The position numbers and the translations under genes are program-made. 64,000 nucleotides of DNA, from contig CAIWKO010000009.1 in assembly GCA_903913285.1 (NCBI GenBank), positions 1 through 64,000 of the forward strand, read 5' to 3'. The DNA comes from an uncultured Bacteroidales bacterium (GTDB taxonomy: Bacteria > Bacteroidota > Bacteroidia > Bacteroidales > CAIWKO01). Below are positions 41,559-49,509 of this stretch, in pieces (positions within the stretch are counted from its first letter, which is position 1; every line of letters begins with the position of its first letter). The notes under the pieces are model-generated. The model was not told where the DNA came from, searched no databases, and saw only the letters and a program-made list of their open reading frames with translations.

Positions 41559-43748
41559 ATGAAACTACTTTCCCGGCTAATTTATATTGCATTTATCAGT
41601 ACTTGTAGTTTGCAGGTTTTTGCTCAAACTGCATTGCCAACATCATGGGATTGCCAACCGTCGACATTGCCGAATGGATGGACAACTAACATCACGAGTT
41701 ATTATACTTCTGCGAGTTATGTGCATTCAGCGCCAAACGCGATAAAATTTGATGCTACCGGAATTTACCTTACCATAAATTTTGTTGATGAACCCGACAC
41801 CCTGATTTATTATTTGCGTGGAGCATCTTTCTCTGGAGGTTTATTCACCATTCAGCAATCTATTAATGGTTCTGTTTGGGATAGTGTTCGGACTTTTACC
41901 GATGCAAATATACCAAGCTCAAGTTTAGCAAGCGCAGTTCCTTTTAAAAACCTTTTAGCATCAGGCAGTCGTTTCGTGCGGTTCTATTATACGACAAAAT
42001 CGGGTGGAAATGTGGATGTTGATGATATAACGATTACAAAACATGCACCCGGCCCTAAAGCCAGCATCAAAATAAAATTAAATAATATATTGATACCAAA
42101 CGGAACAATGGCTGTTATTGGTAATGCTCCTTCAACCACGTTTACTGTGATAAATTCGGGCACTGATTCTGTTTTGAGGCTAACATCATCAAATTTTTCA
42201 GGTACTGATGTCGGAATGTTCAGTGTGAGCGGCATTCCACTAAATGTTCATGCGCTTGATTCCGCAACTTTTACTGTAAATTTCGCGTCAACCGGAACTG
42301 ATGGGTCGAAAAAGGCAATCTTATCCCTCGCGAATAGCGATGCAGATAATACTCCTTATGTTTTAAATTTGTGGGGGGTGAAAGGTAGCTATGCCACAGA
42401 ACCAACAAGTCCGGCTGCTAATTTGAATTTTACAAATTTGAAATCGTATACTTTCAAAGTGAATTTTGCTGATGGTGGTTCTGTTCCCGACAGGTATATC
42501 GTGTTGAAAAAATCATCGCCGATAACTGAAGTGCCTGCCGACGGACAAACTTATCTGAAGGGCGATTATATCGGCAATGCACAGGTATGCTATGAAGGTC
42601 CGGCAGGCAATTTCTATCCGGCCAATGTGGTTGCCAACACGCATTATTATATTAAGGTTTTTGCTGTGAACGGGTATAGTGGTTACGAAAATTATCTGAC
42701 AAGTACGGTTGCTTCGCGAGATACAACCACACTGGCAACGATGATGGGCGGATATTACGATGTAGTGAATTTTTCGCTGCCCACCTGGTGGCAGGATCTG
42801 CACAATTTGGTGAACGCTCACACGACTTTATATTACAGCGATTACACGTATTATATGATCAACGAATTCGAAAGCCGCGACACGGTGGTAGGAGGTACTT
42901 CTCAAAAAGTGCTTACCTGCGCTTATTCGGGCGAAAACTATGTGTATACTCCGCCTTTTGCGTTCACAGTTTATAGCCGCGAACATGTTTTTTGTGAAAG
43001 CTGGATGCCTACCTATAATGATGCAGGCTATTCTTCGTCGGCCGAATTTTCGGATTATCACAACCTGATGCCGGTTGATCAAAACAAGATAAATGTATAC
43101 CGGTTGAACTACCCGCTTGGTAAAGTTGTTACAGTTCAATATCAGTATCTGAACGGTAAAAAAGGACTTGATTCACTTGGCCGGGTTGTTTTTGAACCGC
43201 GGGATGAGGTGAAAGGCGATTGTGCACGCGCTATGTTTTATGAGATTTTATGTTATGATGGGGTTAGTGGCAACGATTGGTATTTGCCACAGATCATCGA
43301 TACATCTTCTATTGATTATGGACAGGATGAACAGTTGCTGAAGAAATGGAACGCGCAGGATCCGCCCGATAATTACGAGATTGCCCGCAACGATTTTATT
43401 TATTCGATTCAATTTAACCGCAATCCCTATATTGATCATCCTGATTGGGCCAATTGGGTGGGCTTTGGTGTAAATTCTTCGGTTAAAGAAAATAATGCAT
43501 CGAAGAGTGATATTGAGGTTTTTCCGAATCCGACATCGGGAAAAATAACGGTTTCGACCGGGCAAATGATTGATGCTACTTTTGAACTATACAATCAAAC
43601 CGGAGTAAGAGTTTTTTCAGCGCCTTTAATTAGTTCGAAGACTTTGTTCGATATTGATATGAGTGAACTGAGTAACGGTATGTATTTTTATAAGGTGACG
43701 GCCAAAGGCAGTATGATGAAAAGCGGAAAGCTGGTGGTGATTTATTAG
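41559..43748 (+). CDS. Secreted endonuclease I with T9SS type A domain, 729 aa
   Basis: A signal peptide (IYIAFISTCSLQVFAQ) precedes a jelly-roll-like domain (about residues 25-165), an Ig-like choice-of-anchor stretch (about 170-280) and a FnIII-like domain (about 285-390). The endonuclease I catalytic domain follows (about 395-640), with REHVFCESWMPTY, SDYHNLMPVDQNKINVYRLNYPLG and NRNPYIDHPDW; these carry the His/Glu/Asn metal-site residues. The last 75 residues (IEVFPNPTSGKITV...MSELSNGMYFYKV...KLVVIY) are a type A sorting domain. It should cleave DNA or RNA outside the cell. Confidence 0.9.
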   Translation: MKLLSRLIYIAFISTCSLQVFAQTALPTSWDCQPSTLPNGWTTNITSYYTSASYVHSAPNAIKFDATGIYLTINFVDEPDTLIYYLRGASFSGGLFTIQQSINGSVWDSVRTFTDANIPSSSLASAVPFKNLLASGSRFVRFYYTTKSGGNVDVDDITITKHAPGPKASIKIKLNNILIPNGTMAVIGNAPSTTFTVINSGTDSVLRLTSSNFSGTDVGMFSVSGIPLNVHALDSATFTVNFASTGTDGSKKAILSLANSDADNTPYVLNLWGVKGSYATEPTSPAANLNFTNLKSYTFKVNFADGGSVPDRYIVLKKSSPITEVPADGQTYLKGDYIGNAQVCYEGPAGNFYPANVVANTHYYIKVFAVNGYSGYENYLTSTVASRDTTTLATMMGGYYDVVNFSLPTWWQDLHNLVNAHTTLYYSDYTYYMINEFESRDTVVGGTSQKVLTCAYSGENYVYTPPFAFTVYSREHVFCESWMPTYNDAGYSSSAEFSDYHNLMPVDQNKINVYRLNYPLGKVVTVQYQYLNGKKGLDSLGRVVFEPRDEVKGDCARAMFYEILCYDGVSGNDWYLPQIIDTSSIDYGQDEQLLKKWNAQDPPDNYEIARNDFIYSIQFNRNPYIDHPDWANWVGFGVNSSVKENNASKSDIEVFPNPTSGKITVSTGQMIDATFELYNQTGVRVFSAPLISSKTLFDIDMSELSNGMYFYKVTAKGSMMKSGKLVVIY

Positions 43749-43853
43749 TTAAAAGTTAAAAGTTTAAAGTTAAAAGTTTGGTTTCGGGATTTAACTTCCG
43801 GCTACGGGCTTCGTAATTCTAATATTTTTTGCTGAGAGGTTTTGAAGGGCGGC

Positions 43854-44245
43854 TGACAAGTTTGTTTTTTGGACTGACATACTTGTTTTTTGAATTGACA
43901 TGTTTGTTTTTGCTTGCGCGTTAAATATTTTTTGGTTTTGACAAGTTTGTTTTTTGGCTGACAAGTGTGTTTTTTGGACTGACAGATTTGTTTTTTGGAC
44001 TGACAAACTTGTTTTTTGAACAGAGTAACTTATTTTTCGGCTTTGACAAACTTGTTTTTTGGACTGACAAGGTTTTTTTTGGGGCTGACAAAGATGTTTT
44101 TTGGACAAAGTTGTTTGTTTGAGCTAAAGCGCGACTTGTTTTTTGGCAAACAAAGTTATTTTTGGGACTGACAAACTTGTTTTTTGGGGTGACAAGTTTG
44201 TTTTTTGGATTGACAAGTTTGTTTTTTGACTGACAAGTTTGTTTT
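43854..44245. repeat. Degenerate 21-bp tandem array (about 19 periods)
   Basis: TGACA cores recur at 43854, 43875, 43896, 43939, 43959, 43980, 44001, 44044, 44065, 44086, 44169, 44190, 44211 and 44231. The spacing is mostly exactly 21, with gaps near 42-43 and one of 83 where units are damaged. A typical unit is TGACAAGTTTGTTTTTTGG plus two bases, and ACAAGTTTGT/ACAAACTTGT gives an ACAA-N2-TTGT dyad. A frame on the minus strand is open (QKTNLSV heptads) but has no sign of real expression. The array lies between two convergent units, endonuclease I and ssrA. Confidence 0.88.
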
Positions 44246-44319
44246 TGTTATGCTACAAAAGTTTGCAAAATTAAAAGCGGAACACAGTTGGTTGATCAAT
44301 TACTGTATCCCGCTTGTGA

Positions 44320-44336
44320 GTGGAGCTGGAGGGATT
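44320..44336. repeat. 17-bp direct repeat of the tmRNA 3' end (upstream copy)
   Basis: GTGGAGCTGGAGGGATT also occurs at 44487-44503, where it forms the acceptor/T-arm end of ssrA. The copies diverge just outside (TAC versus CGA). A copy of a tmRNA 3' end beside the gene is typical of attachment sites, but only about 150 bases lie between the copies. Confidence 0.7.
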
Positions 44337-44455
44337 ACCTTTGGTGATCACAATTTGGGGGGGTGTCAGCCAAACCATTCATGCGCTTCGCTTATGAGTT
44401 TTTGCTTTACCAGTATGCCTTGAAAAGAAAATCTTTTCAGTCACTCTGTTAAAGC

Positions 44456-44484
44456 AAAAACCACCCCCGTGGGGAGTGGTTTGG
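44456..44484 (-). terminator. Intrinsic terminator of ssrA
   Basis: On the minus strand AAACCAC-T-CCCC, loop AC, GGGGG-TGGTTT is followed by TTTGC, immediately after the tmRNA 3' end. The stem is GC-rich and has one bulge. Confidence 0.7.
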
Positions 44485-44487
44485 CTG

Positions 44488-44855
44488 TGGAGCTGGAGGG
44501 ATTCGAACCCTCGTCCAAACAAGTAGCAAAAGTGCTTTCTACATGCTTATCTCTTATTTGATTGTCGGGGCGGGGCTGCAAAAGAGCCATGATACCACGC
44601 CCGTATCCCCTAAATTTTCGCTTAAACTACAGGGCGGAGTTTAAACTATTTCTGCATTTACGATGCTTCTGACGGGACACCGCAGAAAAGAGTTTCCCGG
44701 GAAGCAGCCACTGCCTAATTCTAAATTAAGCAGCTAAGGCGTAATTGTAATCGTTGCCATTTGTGTGGCGTGAGAATTAGTGTTAACGGGCCATATTCAC
44801 AACGCCCGGCATGCTTACAAGTCCACTAACCCTGCTGTCAAAACCGGTCAGCCCC
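44488..44855 (-). ncRNA. ssrA: Transfer-messenger RNA (tmRNA), 368 nt
   Basis: The 5' end reads GGGGCUGACCGGUUUUGACAG, and the 3' end reads GGGUUCGAAUCCCUCCAGCUCCA. GGGGCUG pairs with CAGCUCC as the acceptor stem, and the GUUCGAAUCCC T-arm is canonical. The CCA end is not encoded (the DNA continues CAG). The tag frame at 44764-44726 reads ACA AAT GGC AAC GAT TAC AAT TAC GCC TTA GCT GCT TAA, giving (T)NGNDYNYALAA. The final ALAA is the usual degradation signal. tmRNA with SmpB rescues stalled ribosomes. A TACCTTTG promoter lies 11 bases upstream. Confidence 0.97.
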
Positions 44856-44865
44856 TGCAAGGGTA

Positions 44866-44873
44866 CAAAGGTA
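44866..44873 (-). promoter_or_regulatory. TACCTTTG -7 element of ssrA
   Basis: The minus strand reads TACCTTTG, ending 10 bases before the mature 5' end at 44855. This spacing fits the tmRNA start well. Confidence 0.65.
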
Positions 44874-44890
44874 CGAAAAAAATCGGGCTT

Positions 44891-45556
44891 TTAATTGAGT
44901 TTCGCGGTTTCTTCGAAAACGATATCGTTGGGTATCTGAAATTTTTCGGCCGCAATGGGAACGTTTTCTTCAATTTTTGTGGCTTCCATTTTAACGCTAA
45001 TGCCCGACACGGTTGATTCGGTTTTTAGTGGTATGCCTTTCCAGATATAAAAGGTGGCCTGTAGTTTGGTGCCGGCAAAATCGACGGCAAAGACATCGCA
45101 TTTTTTGCCAATTACTGTGGCGGTACCTTTTTTACGGAGGTGAAAGCGCTGGGCCATTTCGCGGGTGATGGCGTTGAAATTGATGTCGTCGGGATTGTTT
45201 TCGTCGATCTTTGCTTTTTGCCCTTTTTTGTGTTCAGGATCGAAGGAATAGATATAAAGCGAATCGTTGACTGAATATTGATGAATTTTTTTGCCGAGCA
45301 ACTCCTGTGTTACCTCGGTGGCTTGTTTTTTTCCGTAGTCGTCCATATAAACAATTATCGACTGGCTTAATCCCATGACGGAAGATGTCATGTGGATGAT
45401 GGCGGATTTGAGGTCGACTTTTCGGACATCGGTTTTGGTTTTATCCACAAAATTGATGATGGTATCGGAAGCGTTGACGACGGTTTTGGTTTCGGAAGTG
45501 TGGGAACAACTCCAGAAAAAAATTGGAAAAACAAACAACAGCAGGTGTTTTTTCAT
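44891..45556 (-). CDS. Hypothetical lipoprotein (DUF4412-like), 221 aa
   Basis: A lipoprotein signal (LLFVFPIFFWSC, then SHTSETK) is followed by a beta-rich LolA/DUF4412-style fold: AIIHMTSSVMGLSQSIIVYMDDYGKKQATEV, later GTATVIGKKCDVFAVDFAGTKLQATFYIWKGIPLKTES, and a final VPIAAEKFQIPNDIVFEE. The pattern of a protein that tracks a small ligand or lipid in the periplasm is suggestive only. Function unknown. The coding end lies about 20 bases from the ssrA promoter, and the two units run in the same direction. Confidence 0.65.
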   Translation of the reverse strand: MKKHLLLFVFPIFFWSCSHTSETKTVVNASDTIINFVDKTKTDVRKVDLKSAIIHMTSSVMGLSQSIIVYMDDYGKKQATEVTQELLGKKIHQYSVNDSLYIYSFDPEHKKGQKAKIDENNPDDINFNAITREMAQRFHLRKKGTATVIGKKCDVFAVDFAGTKLQATFYIWKGIPLKTESTVSGISVKMEATKIEENVPIAAEKFQIPNDIVFEETAKLN

Positions 45557-45568
45557 GATGAAAGGAAT

Positions 45569-46147
45569 TTAGTAATCCGTTAAACTTTTTACATAGGGAA
45601 TCATTTCGGCCATAAAATTAATGAAATCGCGGTTCAGTTCGTTGTAGTGCAGATTGATTTCGTTGGCTGCCAGATTGAGGTCGGGAGCATAGCGTGCGCG
45701 CAAAGCGAGCCCCTTGAAAAAATGCTTGAAGCTGTCGCGATTGCCATAATAAACCAGCCAGTTTGATGACATCATGTGGGGCAGCATTCGTTTCATGCGC
45801 ATGGGCAAAATAGTATATTCGGACAAAACGGCGGCATATACTTTTTCGGCAAAACGTTCGAGCGATTCGGGGTGATAGTGGCTCCAGTTGGCAGCCAGAA
45901 AATGGTCGTAGAACATATCGATGATGATGGTTGCATACATGCCGAATTTCGGGTCGATTCGGCTGACGCTTAGTTTAAAGAATTCGTTCGAATCGGTAAA
46001 CTCGTCGATACGATGATGAAGCCTGATGCCTTTGCGGATCTCTTCCGGATAGTGAAGCGATTTTCCTTTCACGGTGTCGGCAATAAAATTCCCTATCAAA
46101 ATGTTCTTGTTGCCAGACGACAGGTAAGCATGAGCCAGATAATTCAT
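45569..46147 (-). CDS. acpH: Acyl carrier protein phosphodiesterase, 192 aa
   Basis: The family start MNYLAHAYLSSGNKNILIGNFIADTVKG is clear, followed by IRKGIRLHHRIDEFTDS, the metal-site IIIDMFYDHFLAANW and MMSSNWLVYYGN. It hydrolyses phosphopantetheine from holo-ACP in the cytoplasm. The Met at 46147 is chosen by homology and by the TACTTTTG promoter at 46173-46166. The frame is open farther upstream but has no family character there. Gene spacing to the lipoprotein (12 bases) suggests one operon. Confidence 0.9.
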   Translation of the reverse strand: MNYLAHAYLSSGNKNILIGNFIADTVKGKSLHYPEEIRKGIRLHHRIDEFTDSNEFFKLSVSRIDPKFGMYATIIIDMFYDHFLAANWSHYHPESLERFAEKVYAAVLSEYTILPMRMKRMLPHMMSSNWLVYYGNRDSFKHFFKGLALRARYAPDLNLAANEINLHYNELNRDFINFMAEMIPYVKSLTDY

Positions 46148-46165
46148 TGAGGATCGAATAAGGTG

Positions 46166-46173
46166 CAAAAGTA
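46166..46173 (-). promoter_or_regulatory. TACTTTTG -7 element of acpH
   Basis: TACTTTTGC on the minus strand lies 19 bases before the start codon, so the leader would be only about 12 bases long. Confidence 0.55.
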
Positions 46174-46225
46174 TCGGAAATGAACCTAATATGCAAGGAG
46201 AGGGAAAAATATGGCGCAAATTTCG

Positions 46226-46233
46226 TAATTTTG
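46226..46233 (+). promoter_or_regulatory. TAATTTTG -7 element of the small FlgD-like gene
   Basis: TAATTTTG on the plus strand lies 36 bases before the ATG at 46269 and diverges from the acpH promoter. It supports that start rather than the frame open from 46191. Confidence 0.5.
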
Positions 46234-46268
46234 TTTTCTGCCATGGGTGGCGGATCGCCCGGAATTGT

Positions 46269-46628
46269 ATGAAAAAAAACATTCTTTTTTTGATAACTTT
46301 GCTTCAGGTTATTGTTGTGTGCGGGCAACAACACCCTCACACTGCCGATACAACCCGCCAAATAATCTGTTCGCCCAACCCGTTCACGAAAATCACGCAG
46401 TTGAGTTTCGATGTATCGTGTGATAGTTGCGATGTGAGTGTTCAACTTTTCGATGATTCGGGCATTTATGTTACTACCTTGTTTGAAGGAAAATCATCCA
46501 AAGGAAAAATCAAAACCCAATGGGACGGCAAAAATGCACTGGGCGAAAAAGCAGGCAACGATATTTATACTTGCAAAATTATTTCGAAAGAATTTGAAAC
46601 AACGATAAAACTAATTTATACCGAATAA
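46269..46628 (+). CDS. Small secreted protein with FlgD/T9SS-like Ig fold, 119 aa
   Basis: A signal peptide (NILFLITLLQVIVVCGQ) is followed by a domain with ICSPNPFTKITQLSFDVSCDSCDVSVQLFDDSGIYVTTLFEGKSSKGKIKTQWDGKNALGEKAGNDIYTCKI. The PNPF start, the WDGKN-LGEKAGNDIYTCKI motif and the final strand match FlgD-Ig-like domains and resemble T9SS sorting domains. Here the domain is the entire mature protein, so there is no separate cargo. It may be a surface accessory protein or a degenerate sorting-domain gene. Confidence 0.7.
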   Translation: MKKNILFLITLLQVIVVCGQQHPHTADTTRQIICSPNPFTKITQLSFDVSCDSCDVSVQLFDDSGIYVTTLFEGKSSKGKIKTQWDGKNALGEKAGNDIYTCKIISKEFETTIKLIYTE

Positions 46629-46649
46629 CGGCTTTATTTTTAAAAACCT

Positions 46650-46657
46650 TATTTTTG
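46650..46657 (+). promoter_or_regulatory. TATTTTTG -7 element of hutU
   Basis: TATTTTTGC lies 16 bases before the ATG at 46673. The TTG at 46655, which opens the frame, lies inside this element, so the ATG is the true start. Confidence 0.55.
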
Positions 46658-46672
46658 CAAAAAAATACAGAT

Positions 46673-48679
46673 ATGGAAATCAACTCATTTCAACAGGCAA
46701 TTCTTCAGGGAATTCCCGATATTCTACCCGAAAAACCAGCTTATGATACTACCGTGAATCATGCGCCAAAGCGTAAAGAAATATTGAATCATGAAGAAAA
46801 AAAGCTTGCCCTAAGAAATGCATTGCGCTATTTCGATAAGAAACATCATGCTGTTTTGGCTCCCGAATTTTTGGAAGAATTGAAGACGTATGGCAGGATT
46901 TATATGTATCGTTTCCGCCCTCAATATAAAATTTTTGCACGCAGTATTGAAGAATTTCCTCATAAATCGAAGCAAGCGGCAGCCATTATGCTTATGTTGA
47001 GCAATAATTTAGATCTGGCAGTTGCGCAACACCCCCACGAACTTATTACTTATGGCGGCAATGGTGCCGCATTTCAAAACTGGGCTCAATACCTGCTTAC
47101 GATGAAATATCTGGCCACGATGACGGATGAACAAACCCTTGCCATGTATTCGGGTCATCCGATGGGATTGTTCCCTTCGCATAAAGATGCTCCAAGAGTG
47201 GTTGTGACCAATGGAATGGTAATACCGAATTATTCGAAACCCGACGATTGGGAACGTTTCAATGCACTCGGTGTTTCGCAATATGGTCAAATGACAGCAG
47301 GTTCGTTTATGTATATCGGACCGCAGGGAATAGTTCATGGAACCACCATTACAGTTTTGAACGCGGGCAGGAAAATTGAAAAAGCCGGTGAAGGTTTGGC
47401 AGGAAAACTCTTTGTAACTTCGGGCCTTGGCGGGATGTCGGGGGCACAGCCAAAAGCAGCCGTGATAGCAGGCGCCATCGGAGTAATTGCCGAGATTAAC
47501 CCTAAAGCTGTTCAAACCCGCCATTCTCAGGGTTGGGTTGATGAGGTTTATACGGATTTGGATGAACTTTTAGCACGTATTGAGAAAGCGAGGAAAGGAA
47601 AAGAGTCGGTTTCGTTGGCATACCAGGGAAATATTGTTGACCTCTGGGAAAAATTCGTTGAAAAAAATATTGACATAGAGTTGGGTTCCGACCAGACTTC
47701 GTTACACAATCCGTGGGCAGGAGGCTATTATCCGGTTGGATTAGGTTTTGAAGAATCGAAAACCATGATGGCTGAAAACCCAAAGCTTTTTAAAGAAAAA
47801 GTTCAGGAATCGCTGCGCAGGCAGGTAAAAGCAATTAACGTCTTAACGGCAAACGGCATGTATTTTTTCGATTACGGCAATGCATTTCTGTTGGAAGCGA
47901 GTCGTGCTGGTGCAGATATTATGAAACCGAACGGTGATTTTATTTACCCATCGTATGTTCAGGATATCATGGGACCTATGTGTTTCGATTATGGTTTTGG
48001 TCCCTTCCGTTGGGTATGCACATCTTCGAAACCCGAAGACCTTGACAAAACCGACTTAATTGCAATGGAAGTTTTAGAAGAAATTGCAAAGACTTCGCCC
48101 ATCGAAATACAACAACAAATGAAGGATAATATCCGTTGGATTCGGGAAGCAAAGAAAAACAAACTGGTGGTTGGATCTCAGGCCCGTATTTTATATGCTG
48201 ATGCTACCGGCCGAATAAAAATTGCCGAAGCTTTTAACAAAGCAATTGCAAAAGGCGAAATATCGGCTCCGGTGGTTTTGGGAAGAGACCATCACGATGT
48301 ATCCGGAACGGACTCGCCATACCGCGAGACTTCTAACATTTACGACGGGTCGCGTTTTACAGCCGATATGGCAATTCAGAATGTGATCGGCGATTCATTT
48401 CGGGGTGCTACCTGGGTTTCGATACATAATGGAGGAGGAGTTGGTTGGGGAGAGGTTATTAATGGTGGTTTTGGAATGCTGCTCGACGGTTCGGATGATG
48501 CTGACAGAAGGCTCAAATCGATGCTTTTCTGGGATGTAAATAACGGAATTTCGCGCAGAAGTTGGGCACGAAACGATGGAGCTGTTTTTGCTATTAAACG
48601 TGCCATGAAAGAAAATCCCAATCTAAAAGTAACTCTTCCAAATATTGCCGATGATTCTTTAATTAATTCACTTTTATGA
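46673..48679 (+). CDS. hutU: Urocanate hydratase, 668 aa
   Basis: The NAD-dependent urocanase signature regions are clear: ITYGGNGAAFQNWAQYLLTMKYLATMTDEQTLAMYSGHPMGLFPS, then TAGSFMYIGPQGIVHGTT, the nucleotide-binding LFVTSGLGGMSGAQPKAA, YFFDYGNAFLLEASRAGAD and FVCTSSKPEDL-like regions. The enzyme converts urocanate to imidazolone propionate in histidine degradation. The protein is longer than gammaproteobacterial HutU, as in other Bacteroidota. No hutH, hutI or formimidoyl-glutamate gene is adjacent, so the pathway must be completed elsewhere. Confidence 0.96.
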   Translation: MEINSFQQAILQGIPDILPEKPAYDTTVNHAPKRKEILNHEEKKLALRNALRYFDKKHHAVLAPEFLEELKTYGRIYMYRFRPQYKIFARSIEEFPHKSKQAAAIMLMLSNNLDLAVAQHPHELITYGGNGAAFQNWAQYLLTMKYLATMTDEQTLAMYSGHPMGLFPSHKDAPRVVVTNGMVIPNYSKPDDWERFNALGVSQYGQMTAGSFMYIGPQGIVHGTTITVLNAGRKIEKAGEGLAGKLFVTSGLGGMSGAQPKAAVIAGAIGVIAEINPKAVQTRHSQGWVDEVYTDLDELLARIEKARKGKESVSLAYQGNIVDLWEKFVEKNIDIELGSDQTSLHNPWAGGYYPVGLGFEESKTMMAENPKLFKEKVQESLRRQVKAINVLTANGMYFFDYGNAFLLEASRAGADIMKPNGDFIYPSYVQDIMGPMCFDYGFGPFRWVCTSSKPEDLDKTDLIAMEVLEEIAKTSPIEIQQQMKDNIRWIREAKKNKLVVGSQARILYADATGRIKIAEAFNKAIAKGEISAPVVLGRDHHDVSGTDSPYRETSNIYDGSRFTADMAIQNVIGDSFRGATWVSIHNGGGVGWGEVINGGFGMLLDGSDDADRRLKSMLFWDVNNGISRRSWARNDGAVFAIKRAMKENPNLKVTLPNIADDSLINSLL

Positions 48680-48725
48680 TTATGGAATAATTATTGTGTT
48701 AATCAGAATCCATAAAAATATTACC

Positions 48726-49127
48726 ATGAAAAAGCAAGTAAAATATATAGCCTTGATCACAGTGGTCTGTATTTTTGGTTTGTATTCCTGCGATAAGACT
48801 TCAAATGACCCGGCAACAGATGTTAGAGAACAATATGTCGGCTTCTGGACAAGTACAGAGTCCACATCAATAAGTTATCCGGTTACAATAAGTTTGGATG
48901 CGAGCAATTCTGCTCAAATATTGATAAACAATTTCCATTATTTAGGTGCCAGCGAAAAAGCTTATGCAATAGCTACAAAAAGTAGCCTTACTTTTCCATC
49001 GCAAGTTATTTGCGGAAATACAATTAGCGGTTCGGGAACTTATGTAAATGCTAACAAGATCACATTAAAGTATTATGTGAACGATCAAACTACTATCGAC
49101 ACCGTTAATGCCACCTACACTAAATAA
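48726..49127 (+). CDS. Hypothetical lipoprotein, 133 aa
   Basis: A lipoprotein signal (YIALITVVCIFGLYSC, then DKTSNDP) is followed by about 110 residues with YVGFWTSTESTSISYPVTISLDASNSAQILINNFHYLG, VICGNTISGSGTYVNANKITLKYYVNDQTTIDTVNATYTK. The beta-rich pattern with a final odd number of strands resembles small lipocalin-type lipoproteins. The function is unknown. The Met at 48726 is preferred to one ten codons upstream because it begins the signal peptide. It converges on the DUF4296 gene with a single base between the two stop codons. Confidence 0.65.
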   Translation: MKKQVKYIALITVVCIFGLYSCDKTSNDPATDVREQYVGFWTSTESTSISYPVTISLDASNSAQILINNFHYLGASEKAYAIATKSSLTFPSQVICGNTISGSGTYVNANKITLKYYVNDQTTIDTVNATYTK

Positions 49128-49128
49128 T

Positions 49129-49491
49129 TTATTTTAGTTTTTTGCTGATTATCCTGCTTTGAGTTTTACTTAACTCAACAACAACATCCTTATAGATCTT
49201 CTGAAACTCTTTAAGGTTTTTGTTATAGAACGAAATACTTTCGCTGAATTTTTTACGGGAAATATTGTGCTTTTGTAAAATTGAATTGTAAAAATAATTC
49301 GTATATTGATCCACATTCTCTTTTTTACTCTGAACATCTATAATTGCGGCTTCTGCTAAATGGAAATCAACTAGCACTAATACCATTTGGTCGGGTTGAA
49401 TTATTGTTTCGGGAATTTTTATTTCTTTATCTTTTGAACCGCAAGCGATTAGAAAAACCAGAAGAAATAAAAAGAAGGATTGTTTTACCAT
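49129..49491 (-). CDS. DUF4296 lipoprotein, 120 aa
   Basis: A lipoprotein signal (SFFLFLLVFLIAC, then GSKDKE) is followed by the DUF4296 pattern: IQPDQMVLVLVDFHLAEAAII, DQYTNYFYNSILQKHNISRKKFSESISFYNKNLKEFQKIYKDVV. The family is small, helical, periplasmic and of unknown function, and is largely limited to Bacteroidota. It follows dihydroorotase by 18 bases, in the same direction. I recall this neighbourhood as common in the phylum, but cannot confirm it here. Confidence 0.8.
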   Translation of the reverse strand: MVKQSFFLFLLVFLIACGSKDKEIKIPETIIQPDQMVLVLVDFHLAEAAIIDVQSKKENVDQYTNYFYNSILQKHNISRKKFSESISFYNKNLKEFQKIYKDVVVELSKTQSRIISKKLK

Positions 49492-49509
49492 ACAGTATTT
49501 TTGGGATAA

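Larger units (their letters stand above)
43749..44487. other. 740-base region between endonuclease I and ssrA
   Basis: From left to right the region holds an AGTTAAAAGTT-type spacer (43747-43782), the degenerate 21-bp array (43854-44245) and a 39-base imperfect dyad centred on TTGATCAA (44276-44314). The duplicated tmRNA 3' end (44320-44336), an AGCCAAACCA segment inverted relative to TGGTTTGGCT at 44477-44486, and the ssrA terminator follow. No gene is recognised. Confidence 0.6.

Noticed and set aside
43747-43782. AGTTAAAAGTT-type short repeats
   Set aside because: This is simple AT-rich spacer of a kind seen at gene ends in AT-rich Bacteroidota. It has no fixed period.
43791-44108. Gene encoding QKTNLSV-type repeats on the minus strand
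   Set aside because: The frame follows the degenerate 21-bp array and is interrupted wherever the array slips out of phase. It is treated as non-coding.
44487-44520. Separate tRNA gene
   Set aside because: The GGTTCGAATCCC T-arm belongs to the tmRNA. No anticodon arm of a separate tRNA is present, and no other tRNA-like T-arm was noticed in the window.
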